In this document: positions 15,795 to 33,000 of the stretch, in pieces
Position numbering within the stretch: position 1 is the stretch's first letter
Layout of the letters: every line of letters starts with the position of its first letter
DNA from: Macrosoma leucophasiata
Taxonomy: Eukaryota > Arthropoda > Insecta > Lepidoptera > Hedylidae
Length of the DNA stretch: 64,000 nucleotides
Direction: 5' to 3'
NCBI GenBank assembly: GCA_036365455.1
Contig: JAWQUS010000002.1
Span: 7,502,001 to 7,566,000, forward strand
The notes under the pieces: model-generated
What the model was told of the DNA's origin: nothing
The model's database searches: none
The model's input: only the letters and a program-made list of their open reading frames with translations
Made by a program: the position numbers and the translations under genes

Positions 15795-18218
15795 GAAGGG
15801 TCCACTGCAATAATGATGAATGTCCTTTGCCTTTTGTTTCATGATAATTGGGTTTTAAATTTATAAACGGTGTAAAAAAACTCAGACCAGCATATAATAT
15901 AATATTGTTTATTAAAGTTACATAACATGTATTATAATATTATTTCTTTGGAAAATAATCAATCTTAGAGTATAATAAACTTATTAAAAAGAATGAAATC
16001 TTATGGAAGTCTCAAAAAATCACGACTATAATGATCACTGTCCACACCGCATTAATAGTCAATAATGATAGGTGTCCAAATGGGTGTTTTAATTATTTTC
16101 TGGTTCTTTAATATTTGCAGCATGAGGAAGTTCTTCGTAATAACATCTAGTTTCAGGCCTGCAGAACTTTTTCAGGAACTGCAGGTCGTTATATTTAGCT
16201 GTTGATATAGGTAGCTTGTCTTTATAAGCCAAAGCAGGTAATTTGAATTCGCTCTCATTAACTGTTTTCATAGACCGAAAAGAAACTGGTGTGTTGACCA
16301 CACTTGATTCCCACGGACTATTATTGAAATTTCTATGAAACATGAGCCGTGGGTGTTCTTTCTGGACTCTAAATTCTCGCACAGGTCTTATGGGGAAAGG
16401 ACAAGTTTTTTTGTAAAACGGTTTCAGAAATGCAGTCCAGCCCTTGAATGCATCTTGTGAGCATTCAATGACATTGAAAGGTTTTGGTCTCTGTCGAGCT
16501 CCACGCAAATGTTCGGCCCATTCTTCAGGAAGTTCAATCCTAGTTTTCTGATTCAAGTAGGCCATGTTACGATCGCATTCCATGTATGAGTGCCCTCTTA
16601 TCGGAAATATGACTGTGGCAGATTCTAAGCGATTGCAGCAGTGAACTATGTAGTGTAACATTCTAAATATTGTGTAATTTTTATTTTGACCACCACACGA
16701 GTCACAAAATATTATGATAGACTTTGCTTGTGCCTCGATTTCGTTAAATATGAAGTGAAACAGATGAGAGGCTACATCGTCGGATCCTTTTTTTCCAATG
16801 CTCTCATCATAGGTGAAAAAATAGGATGAGGAATCTGCAAGCACGTGAATGTTAAACATAAAATAACTCAGTTGCCGTTTGTAATAAACATCGTTTGTGG
16901 TTATGTTGGGTACAGGAAGGTTTTTGGAAAAATCCATTGCTATTGCTACCGTTTTGTGATCTTGCCTAGCTCTCAAACGAGCTTTTCTTTTCTTATCATA
17001 AAACACTTCAGCCCTCTTTTTGTGTGCTATGTTTTCTATTTCGAGCATTCGAAGTTGAGATAAAATCTGGGATTTTTCGTGACCATCAGGAAGAGAAGCA
17101 ATTTTGATTTCAAAATGTTTTTTTTCAGCTTGAAATTCGTCGCAAGTTGAACATGTATCCATCCTGGGATAGCCGAAAGAAATGTTAAAGTTTTTATTGA
17201 AAAAGTTGCGATATGTTTCGTATGAAACTTTGTGATTTGGATTACTTTCATTATACATTTTGTGAATTTTAGACAAGTTCAACTCATCCGACAGATATAT
17301 CTTTTGACTCTCATGCAAATTATAGTGGCCTTTTTTACCATTAATGGTTTTCAGTGTGTCAATTTGTTTATACATCAAATCAGTAGTTTCTTTAGAAAGC
17401 TTTGTTTTAACATGTATACCCCGTTTATCATTTTGAACAACGCCATGCTCAGTCAGTGATTTTTGAAGAAATTGAAGTCTTCTTCCAGTAATACCATGTA
17501 AGGAAATAAAAGCTTTTCTACATATCGGTAATTCGTAAGTATCATCCCCAATCATACGAATCTTGTAAGAGTATGACTTATTATGTAAATTGGCATTTTC
17601 TTCACTTACTCGTGGACGACGACGTTTGACATTAGATACGGTTATAAGTCCGCTTAAATAATTATCCTGATCATACCTGTTTGCAAAACTATTAAATTGT
17701 CGTATAACTCTTTTTCTCTGGTCTTCACTTATCATATCGAAACATTTAAAACGATTACACTTGCAGTCATCGCCAATTTCGTGACCCTGGAGCCGAAGTT
17801 TCTTTAATACATCACTCATTCTTCCTGTTTGTTTTCTTTTTTTCGTTTTTCTGATTATTTCGTCGCTCTCAGCCATAATTTCAAGAAATAAAACACTTAA
17901 ATTCGTAAAATATAACCATACAGGACGCTAGCCTCAACAATACTGACAAAAAAATTCGCGGGAACGCCGCTGATTTGACAGCAAGATGGCGGTCAGTGCG
18001 ACCCGACGGACGTTAATCATTATTGCTGTGAACACGTGTGATGTTGAGCGTTCTAGCCGTGTAGCTAAATATTAAAATCGTATTTATCTCGTGACTGCAA
18101 GCAATATTGCAGAGTTTGTAAACAAGATGTCTAACTAGCTTTGTCACGTGACCGAATGGCATTACTCGTTGAGATTTGAAATTTTTTGGACATTTATCAT
18201 TATTGCAGTGGACCCTTC
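15795..18218 (-). mobile_element. Autonomous-looking DNA transposon, 2.4 kb, TIRs of 31 bp
   Basis: Ends are inverted repeats starting GAAGGGTCCACTGCAATAAT, 31 bp with one mismatch, flanked by ATAT on both sides (15791-15794 and 18219-18222). Shorter versions of the TIR motif occur inside at 16040-16077 and 18008-18033, as expected for transposase-binding repeats. A single long minus-strand gene fills the interior. The 4-bp flank and transposase type suggest a Sola-like element, but the flanks are simple TATA sequence so the duplication length is not certain. Confidence 0.8.
16089..17876 (-). CDS. Putative DDE transposase, 595 aa, intact
   Basis: Single-exon intact frame filling the TIR element. 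The N-terminus is basic (KKRKQ, KRRRPR), suiting DNA binding or nuclear import. A Cys-rich patch (CKCNRFKC near 40; DTCSTCDEF near 240) may bind zinc. The core (about 310-460) has the look of an RNase H-fold nuclease: AIAMDFSKNLPVP (first Asp), SIIIFCDSCGGQNKNYT (second Asp), and IRGHSYMECDRNMA (candidate third acid). The CDSCGGQNKN-type family is known to me from many insect, cnidarian and other genomes as an uncharacterised protein. Transposase function is inferred from fold motifs plus the flanking TIRs. No stops or frameshifts, so the copy could be active. Confidence 0.75.
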   Translation of the reverse strand: MAESDEIIRKTKKRKQTGRMSDVLKKLRLQGHEIGDDCKCNRFKCFDMISEDQRKRVIRQFNSFANRYDQDNYLSGLITVSNVKRRRPRVSEENANLHNKSYSYKIRMIGDDTYELPICRKAFISLHGITGRRLQFLQKSLTEHGVVQNDKRGIHVKTKLSKETTDLMYKQIDTLKTINGKKGHYNLHESQKIYLSDELNLSKIHKMYNESNPNHKVSYETYRNFFNKNFNISFGYPRMDTCSTCDEFQAEKKHFEIKIASLPDGHEKSQILSQLRMLEIENIAHKKRAEVFYDKKRKARLRARQDHKTVAIAMDFSKNLPVPNITTNDVYYKRQLSYFMFNIHVLADSSSYFFTYDESIGKKGSDDVASHLFHFIFNEIEAQAKSIIIFCDSCGGQNKNYTIFRMLHYIVHCCNRLESATVIFPIRGHSYMECDRNMAYLNQKTRIELPEEWAEHLRGARQRPKPFNVIECSQDAFKGWTAFLKPFYKKTCPFPIRPVREFRVQKEHPRLMFHRNFNNSPWESSVVNTPVSFRSMKTVNESEFKLPALAYKDKLPISTAKYNDLQFLKKFCRPETRCYYEELPHAANIKEPENN

Positions 18219-18379
18219 ATATATATAAAATAAAAAAAAAAATTTAAAAAATTTAAAAAAAAACCCCGGTGAGTCTTAGCGTGCACGGCACCCCTATCCT
18301 AAAAAAATGGATTCACGCCCTCGCTGAGTCGAGGGCAGGCCCGCCCGGGCAGGAGGAGGCAGCGACGACAGTTCTAGTC
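18219..18379 (+). repeat. Probable terminal part of the jockey-like LINE 3' UTR
   Basis: A-rich run, then GC-rich sequence with a GCCCTCGCTGAGTCGAGGGC hairpin (18318-18337), ending directly at the second TAAGGTTTCC. Assignment rests on position and the target duplication. Confidence 0.45.
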
Positions 18380-18389
18380 TAAGGTTTCC

Positions 18390-18880
18390 ACAAAGCTTTT
18401 GACACAACTTTACGAACGATCAAAGTACCTACTATTTAACTACGCGAACAAGTGTTATTTAGGTACTCGTTTATTTTGAAACTGGACCGACTAATATTCC
18501 ATCATCATTATTATCATCATCATTTCAGCCGAAAGACGTACACGGCTGCTTTTGGCTCAAAGGCCGTCGGTCGGTTCAGGTTATGTGTCCACTGCCGCTT
18601 TAGTTTCGCTATTTGGGCTATATCAGTTCTCATTTAGATCTCCTCATTACTGATTCAATCTCACAGGGAAACATCAAGCCTTGAGCGTTGTTATGAGGTC
18701 TATAGTAAGGTGATAGTGAGCGATCACGTTTCAGGGTCATCATCACTCGTCTTGTGGTAATAGGGTAAATTGAACGTGAAGCAAGATCGTAGCTAGCATC
18801 GCTCGTATCTGCCGCATACGGGAGCTAGGGTTCCCACCTCTCCCGGGATTCCGGGAGTCTTCCGGATTTGACCTCTCACG
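18390..18880. other. Repeat-like intergenic DNA
   Basis: No gene. A (CAT)n-like run at 18491-18525 followed by atttcagccgaaagacg resembles a widespread lepidopteran repeat with tcatttcagcc...aaagacgt. Confidence 0.4.
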
Positions 18881-18883
18881 AGT

Positions 18884-19064
18884 AACTGATAGTCCGGTAT
18901 GGTCAAAAGCTCAAAAGTAGTCAAAACTTGATCGAAATGGTCGACAAACGTCAAATAAGTACGATGCGAATGAGATAACTCTCTACAGACCCGAAATAAG
19001 CCGAAGTCTCCTTCTAAGTGTCCTTCCTAAGCTCGATGTGCAATATTTATTGTTGAGCACTGTA
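18884..19064. mobile_element. Tc1/mariner-type MITE, partial copy D
   Basis: 3' half of the MITE family: begins CTGATAGTCCGGTATGG, contains AAATGGTCGACAAACGTC and ends GTTGAGCACTGTA. Its first ~60 bases are missing. Confidence 0.6.
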
Positions 19065-19164
19065 CAAGACTTTACAAGACAGGTTTTTACTTTTTTAATT
19101 TTTTTAGCTACGTTTCACAAAACGCCTGCGACACCATCGACCACGACCGCTGAAATTGCCGTTC

Positions 19165-19320
19165 CACTAGCGAAAAAAGGCCGCGGGCGTTGTCGGCGAA
19201 TCTTACTTATGAACGCACATCTTGAGCGCGGCGCGTTTGTCCGGTGTTCAGGAGTGTTGTAAATGTGTATTAATTACGGCGATGGCCAACGTCTTTTTGG
19301 ACTGCCTTGGACGTCGCCAA
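19165..19320 (-). repeat. Diverged jockey-type 3' end
   Basis: The segment cggcgatggccaacgtc...ctgccttggacg resembles 47158-47215, the end of the minus-strand jockey ORF2 and its UTR. Strongly decayed, no frame left. Confidence 0.4.
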
Positions 19321-19509
19321 TTAACTCGTTGTCAAAATATATTGTATATAAGTTGACGCTCTTTTCATAAACTGCCGAATGATAGGTAAGTTGGCGGAAT
19401 GACGGAAAATTTAAGGAAATCCCACTTTACGCCCGCAAAGTGCGCGGTTGTTTGCGGGTCCCACTGCACCGGCGCGGCGGGCACCTAGTAGAATCGCGCG
19501 GGCCGCGGT

Positions 19510-20115
19510 CACCCGGAGCCTCTACTGGTCACACCCACGTGCTCTACGATCAGTTGGAGGGCGACTCAGCTCTGGCAAGGGGACATGGGGATGTCCAACA
19601 CGTAGAGGCCCTTTCCAGAATTTCGATCTGGGTATTTTGTAATGGGTTATATTCTGCGGGGCCTCTCTCTGACTGCATCAATAGTTAATACAAACACAGA
19701 CAGACCCCGCAGAATACATGGGATTATTGTAATGATACCTAAATGACTCGCCAAACTTTGGGCTTTGTGCGTGAACTGGGGGGACTAGCTGGCTGGGCCT
19801 ATGGAGTGAGAATCCGGCACCTCACATTATTGAATTGGTGACTCGCCTCTCCTTAGTGGGCCAAACAGCCAACCTGGTAGTCGACGGGGGTCAACACTAG
19901 CGTGAGAGGCTGGGTGTGTCGACAGATGCGGCACCATCACGAGCGACTAATCTCAAGCTCGACGCGGGCTTTCTCGCTATTATGCCATTAGAAACTTCCA
20001 CCCCCGAGTGTATGGCTCTTGAGATTTTGATATTATTTCATCCGGACTCGGCATAATAAATAAGGATATCATCCAAAGAAACAATGGATCCTACGTCGAG
20101 ATAACTCCACTCCGG
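19510..20115 (+). repeat. Unclassified dispersed repeat, copy 1
   Basis: About 600 bp shared in inverted orientation with 59420-60070 and 61670-62150. Diagnostic parts: TATTCTGCGGGG near 19648 paired with CCCCGCAGAATA near 19710 (12-bp inverted repeat), GGACTAGCTGGCTGGGCCTA, and GGATCCTACGTCGAGATAAC. No open frame, no TIR and no poly(A) tail seen. Confidence 0.6.
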
Positions 20116-20454
20116 TCTTGTTCTTTGACAGAAAGGAAAGCCTGCATCTGCTTATGGCTACTCTCCTCCGATCCGCCCGCGGCCGTAGGCCCGTGTTGCT
20201 CTATGATGAAAATAATCGGTTAATTTCGAAAACTCTACTTGCGGATTAATCGATCTCGCCAATCACCGAATCGTCCGCCGTCCCCAAATCTCCCTCATCC
20301 CTACTTGACAGCTTGACTTGACAGCTCCGCTTTTGATTGCATTTGCTTGCTTGTCGAAAACAGTTAATCTATTCGTAATTTATTTTGTTCTAATATGTAC
20401 GTGAGTTTGATATAAATTATTAAACATTATGTTAGTAGAGTCTACAATATATGA

Positions 20455-26976
<6,522 letters not shown>

Positions 26977-27305
26977 CTGCAATCTCCGATCAACTCACCT
27001 CTCTTATGCTTAGCTAATTGAAGACTAACTTTATTTATTAGGAAATCAATTGAATTTTTTACGCATTTTCTATTTAAATTATCTTCATGATTCGTGACTA
27101 GATAAAACGGTTTACAAAAATTATAACCGTTGTTAAATATAGACGAGAAAACGTCTAAATTGGTGTACTGATCTGCAATCGTACATATTTCGGACTGATT
27201 ACGAAAATACTGAAATTTGTTAGATTCAGACTAACCAAATTATAATTAAATGTAGATATTATTGAATAGAAATAGTATGACAATTGTGAATTGAAATTGT
27301 AATGC

Positions 27306-27311
27306 AATAAA
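27306..27311 (+). terminator. Candidate Psn poly(A) signal
   Basis: AATAAA 330 bp past the Psn stop; another occurs at about 27420. Confidence 0.45.
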
Positions 27312-27781
27312 CGTTGAGTAGACACAATTAGCGTAACTAATGCTAGTGTGTACATAAATACTAAATATAAAATTTGTATAGAAATTATTCAATTAATTGT
27401 TTTGTACCAATACACAAACAATAAATATTACTGGTAACTAGAAGCTTAGATTAATGTTAAACTCCGAAATATAGAAATTGGAACCCATATAGGGATAAAA
27501 GAGTGCATCAAATTGAAAGTTATGCGGGTAAACCTAACATGAGCATTGTATGAGAGTATCAGCACTACTCACCATATTCCTTTATAGTGAAGTTTGTATT
27601 ACCTTGTGTTTATTTTTTAAGTAAATAGATGTTATTCTATTTGATTTGTTGTCATTCCGTTATTTTTAAGTTAATGTAATAAAAATACAATACAAATAAC
27701 TTATAAATAAATCACCTTTGTTCAACCATTGTGAAATATATAACTTTTTTATTTAATCCGACTATGGATTTTATTTTAAGA

Positions 27782-28048
27782 CTAGCTGACCCGGCAAAAT
27801 TCGTATTGCCTCAGAATAAAAATATGACATTTGTCAAAGGTTTGATAGATACGGACTATTTTTATGGTAAAATGAAATGGTGGTTTTTACTATTTCCCTT
27901 CAATTTCTTCATATTTTCTTACCTTTTAAACATTCCCTGGACTTCCAAAAATCATTCAAAATCAATATAAGCCAAATTGGTCCAGCCATTCACGCGTGAT
28001 GCCGTGACCAAGGAAAACGGGTTGCATTTTTATATATATATATTTAGA
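27782..28048 (-). mobile_element. Helitron-like repeat (CTAGCTGACCCGGCAAA family), copy 1
   Basis: On the minus strand it starts TCTAAATATATATA...AAAATGCAACCCG and ends GCCGGGTCAGCTAG. 5' TC and 3' CTAG ends without TIR or target duplication fit a non-autonomous Helitron. Related to 34347-35093 and 63327-63720. Confidence 0.5.
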
Positions 28049-28359
28049 TGTGGTTTTTGACCCGAATAACATTAATGCCCACCTAATCATTTTACATAAG
28101 GGCTACACCTGCACCTCCCAAATTCTCACCTTTTTGGGTTTTATGTATTTCCTGTTTACATTTTGGTAAGTGATCACTGCCGCCTTCTCTACTATCTACC
28201 TGCTCCATTGCGGCTAAGAAGGAATCGCGATTGAGGAAGCTTGGAATTCAATTCCCTGGGATTGCATCATCACACTTGTGAGAGGTCTATGATAACAGAA
28301 TGCAAGCGGTTATTCGAATAAGAGGAGGGAACACGAAAAAGGAATCAAAAGCTTTTTCC

Positions 28360-28586
28360 TTTTTTTTTAATGTGATATAAGTGGTAAACAAGCATGCAGT
28401 TCACATTGATGTTAAGTGATGACTGCAGCCTATAGACACCCACTCAAAGACCAAAGTCAAAATGCAGATGCGTTACCACTCCTGAGGCCTAAGGTGTTGT
28501 TGATGCCTCTGTGCCGGAAATTACAGGGCCGTACATTACCACCTGACCGGAACACGATAATGCTGAACAGTACCATTTAGCGGCAA
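28360..28586 (-). repeat. SINE-like repeat, copy 4
   Basis: Minus-strand copy: T-run at the left (tail) followed by aagcatgcagttcacattg...; truncated near ccatttagcggc. Confidence 0.6.
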
Positions 28587-28729
28587 AAAATTATAGCCAT
28601 CGGATGACACGCTGTTCAATAGTTATAAAATGGCGATTTCGTAGGTATACCTACTATAGGTACTGTTAGTTTAATATCGGATGAGGATGCCAACTTGGGG
28701 GATGGCCCGGTTTATTTGCCGTTTGCTGA

Positions 28730-28982
28730 TTAGTGTCACACCGCGAACGCAGATAATAAATCTATGCCGCGAAAACTCCGCCAAAATGCCACATAAACGC
28801 TTATTTTGGTCTCTATTACACAGACATCAATCAGTGACGTGTATTTACACGTGCAACTGTGCGTAGCACGTACAAAATACCAAACATCGCCCATAAGAGG
28901 GGAGGAGGTTGGGTGATGCGGGAAAATCGAACGGGACGTCGAAGTGTCCATTCTATACGTAGTATTATTACATATTCTCTGC
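28730..28982 (+). repeat. Unclassified repeat, copy 1
   Basis: Shared in the same orientation with 37115-37323: cagtgacgtgtatttacacg, gcgtagcacgtacaaaatacc, gggacgtcgaagtgtc, tacgtagtattattacatat. No gene or TIR recognised. Confidence 0.55.
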
Positions 28983-29049
28983 CATTATTAACATGCATTT
29001 TGAAGACGAAAGTACAATCTTTCGATTTTAGCCGTCTCCTAGTATATTT

Positions 29050-30048
29050 ATAGGGAAGATCCGAAGAGGGTAAGCAGTAGAAACACTATTTTCAGGTATT
29101 GGTTATAGCATACGGATATGATGCAATCTGGTAAAGAAACAATGGAGGCAAATGCTTTTTTGGTTTACCTCTCTTTTTAATTTAATCCAAATAGTTATTT
29201 AGTATATTTTATATTATAGTACAAGAATTACTCTGCGAACAATTATTTAATGAAAAATACAAATAATAGAAAAATATTTATTTGTCGCATGATACAGTAG
29301 AAATAAGATTATTTTGATATAAACAATGTTCATAGGTTATATTTTGTAATGTAAGAATTTATTGCACAACGTGTATTGGTAACAAATATAACATTTAATT
29401 ATTTTACATAATTATACAAAAGCAATAAAAAATATGTAAAAAATACGTTAATCAAACAACAAATCTAAAAAATAAGTTTTCCGAAGTATAAAGGGAAGAT
29501 GAAATACATGAAAAGATTGCTCTAGTATAGGTACATAAAAACAACACATTCATAACACGTTTATGGTTTGTCATGACACACACATACACACACACACACA
29601 TGCACTTTTCGTTGGTTATTGTTGCCAATAGGTTCGCCCTGTGACGAGCCTCGCGCACGAACGTGTATGGGATGAACTGAAACTGCGCAATATACTTAGA
29701 TCCCCCAATATTATAAAGAACATAATAATAAATATACCTTTAGAAGGTTTTTGTAGGACCTATACGTATGTATAAAGTCAAATAAATTTATTAAAATAGT
29801 CTTAAAACATGATGATAGATTTGTGGAATGTGATTTAGGAATGCTAAATACATAATAATTATTACAAAATATAAGGCTAATCAAATAATTTTATAAATAA
29901 GAGATCTGCAGAGCCAAGAAATTATCCTACATCTTATTTTTTTTCTAAAGATTGATTTAAACATAATTTGACAACATTAAATAAATACCTATTTGTTCCA
30001 CTAAACCCTTGAGTCTTATTTAAATCTACCACAACCTTTTCATACAAA
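29050..30048. other. Intergenic and 3'-flank DNA, no gene
   Basis: AT-rich. Contains a (CA)n-type microsatellite at 29578-29602 and a minus-strand AATAAA (29792-29787) that may serve the hemomucin-like gene, 257 bp past its stop. Confidence 0.5.
29578..29602. repeat. (CA)n microsatellite
   Basis: Interrupted run of CA dinucleotides (acacacacatacacacac...). Confidence 0.85.
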
Positions 30049-33000
30049 TTATTGAGGGTTTGGAATCTCTACAGGTCCACTTTTTTTGATCACTTTCAAT
30101 GTATCTTTGTTAGGTTTAGCCGTATCTGATGGAATCTCTTCGACGATTGGTATTTCTTCGGGAGTAGGTTTACTGTTTGTTGGTTTTGGATTTTTTTCTT
30201 CAGATTTCTTGATCTTAGGTTTATTTTCAGGAGCGGATTTTTTCGCTGCAGGTTGTGGTGAAGGAGTAGGCTTAGTTTCAGGTTGTTTAGACGTTGGTTT
30301 TGCAACTGGTTCCTTAGTCACAGTCTTTAGTTTCTCATTCTCTTTCTTTACATCACTGCTTTTCTTCTCAGACTCTTTAGATACCGTTTTTTGTAATTGA
30401 GGTTTCTCTATGTTCTCTTTTGAAACTGTTTCTGATTGTGTTACAGTTTCTTTTTTCTCAATTTTCACTTTAGATTCCTCTTTCATTGGTTTCGTTTCGA
30501 CTTTTTTAATGGGTTCTTTTGTTTCAGCTGTTTTAGGTTCAACTTTCTTTTGTTGGGGCGGTGCTGGGGTCGCAATCTTTTGATTTTTTTCGGAAACTTT
30601 GGGAATTTGGTTGTCTCTTTCTACTTTAGGCTTATCTGTAGTTGGTTGTATCGGCTTATTTTGCTTTGGGGCTTCATTTGTAGGTTTAGTAGTAGTCTTT
30701 TTTTCGTCGGGTTGAGAAGTTGTGACGGGCCTAGGAGAAGTGAAAGCTTTCTTCAAGAGAGGTGGCGCAGGCACAGCTCCTACAAAGTCTTGACCATGAG
30801 GACTGCCTGTATATAGCTTGTCGTTGTACACAATCCCATCACTAATAGCTCCTAAACTTCCATCGGTATTATAATAAGAAGCTATTATATTTCCATTCCA
30901 ATCAATTTGCACCATTCCCGACATAGCCGGCATCAAGCCAGAAATACTCTTGAAGTGACCAATCTGTAACAAGATATATTTTGTTTATAACTTAAATTTT
31001 AAGGAAATTTTAAGGGTTGCAAGTAATTTTATTTTACTCCTTATCTTATCGGAGCCGTCGGCGGGCTCATACACAAGGTTATCTACGTAAACACGTCAAT
31101 TCCATAAAAAAATATAAGCAAATACCTATCCATTGATTATAATTGAGCGATAATACTTTGCCCAAATCAATTAAAGGTATTCTATGACACAGACAGATTA
31201 TTGTAAACCAATAGCCATTTTTAATTACGTTACAAGTATCTTTGTTAGGCAAATAATTATGAATATATATGAATCTTCACGCAAGTCCCTTAGGGGGTAG
31301 GCCGAGAGAGTTGAGCACAAGAAATCCGGGGCATGACGCACCTTCCGTGCTACTTCTACATTCATCATTCTCTTAATACATACACACCGATTCTTAAATT
31401 TTTTGACCCCACCCCACTAATGAATATATATTAATCTTCGCATTCATTATTTTAATATTTTTTAATTTTTATGTATATATTTAGGTATTCTACAAAGATA
31501 GGTCCAAGCTTGTAAGGACTCCTTGCAGTTCTAAATGGAGTCTATAAGCTCTTAGAAAATTCGACTGTTTCACAAATACACGTATACTTAATTAAATATT
31601 TAATTTGGAACAACAATACACAACATTAAAACATGTTTGTGAACTGTGTTATTTTTCAGCAATTAAAATATGTTTAAATATTTTAGTTATTGTAGTCGGG
31701 AGGAAAAACTGTTCCAAATAGTAATGAGATTTATAACATAACGTTTATTTTTTATTAGTTCCGAAGTGTATTTTGTTCATAAAATAATTTATTACAAGAT
31801 TCGTAGCGTGAAGACGTGTAACGATAAATACAGCTATAAATACTTATCTATAAAGATAAATATCGCAAATATGTATTAATCATATTATAGTTACCTAATT
31901 TTTAATTACAAAATGTGATAAGCACTTACGAAATAGAGTATGTCTTCAAAAACGGGATTAGGGAAAAACTTATTCAGGAATTTGAAAGGTATTTCGACAA
32001 GTTTCGAGGCGCGCGATAAGAATTTTCTTGCTGAAGGTGTTCTGGCCAAAGCCGCCGTGAGCAATGGATGGTCTTCATCAAATGTGACGTACAGCGAAGC
32101 TAACAAACCCGATCCATCTGGTAAAACACGAAGATTATCAGGGGCACCTGTAATATAGAAAAAAATATGAATTCTTCCGTTTATTAACAACAACTCATGA
32201 AAATTCTATAGGTATACTTTATATAAATTAATTTTCATGAAGTCCACATTAAATTCTGAAACCTATTTCCGATGCTGATACGAAACTTTATGTAGAAGAA
32301 AAACATATTATTAACGTTCTGTCCGCGATCAGGAAAATATTCGCGTATATGTCAGTGGCGTAGCTATAGGGTGCCGACGGGGCGGCCCGCCTCGGGTGTC
32401 ACCCATTCGGGAGTAACACCCTCTCTTTAAATAACCAAAAGAGCGGTTTAGACGTGAATCAGAACACAAATGTCATCAAATACCTACACACTGCACACGG
32501 GTGGAGAATGGAGAAATAAGATGCAAAAGAAATGAGATGGGGAGTATTTTTTTAATGACATTCCGGTTATGGCCAACCGAATGGTGTAGAGCGAAAGTTG
32601 CACCGCTCATAATCGCACTTTTCTCATGTCTCTCCGCAACGTCCTAAGCCGAGGCATGGATCCGCATAGGCTCCCCTTAGGCAGTTGCGCTAACTTTTGT
32701 TGTTTAGGCTGGAGCGCCTTTGCGCTCGCCGATTGCCCGGTGAAGTAGACTAGTGCCGTCTTGAGACAGGCCGCCTACATAAGTACGATCTAAAAAAAAA
32801 CACTCTTAGATACTGTTTATTACGCAAAATTCAATCGACGTACGGAATAAATTATAAAATGTATGCAAGTACAGTCGACATACTGATACAAAGTTTTAAA
32901 GTTCAACAATCACGAAGATAGGTAGGTAATCTTTGCTGTTAATGCAATCTTTTCGATGATGAAGTCATTCGAATGCCGTTTTGTGTCGACTACACTCATT

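Larger units (their letters stand above)
11143..18379 (+). mobile_element. 5'-truncated jockey-like LINE, split by two nested insertions
   Basis: A 10-bp direct repeat, TAAGGTTTCC, lies at 11133-11142 and 18380-18389. Between them: a jockey-type ORF2 C-terminus, a GC-rich 3' UTR, an AT-rich tract at about 12062-12104, then an LTR retrotransposon and a DNA transposon, and then more AT-rich and GC-rich sequence (18219-18379) that I read as the end of the same LINE 3' UTR. The duplication and the continuing composition support one LINE insertion later invaded twice. The 3' end lacks a terminal poly(A), so this boundary is an inference. Confidence 0.6.

Noticed and set aside
30086..30816. Open frames on the + strand opposite the last exon of the hemomucin-like gene (104 and 126 codons)
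   Set aside because: They are shadows of the Lys/Glu-rich coding tail: Phe/Ser/Leu-rich translation, no domain, and the minus-strand frame fits the spliced gene exactly.
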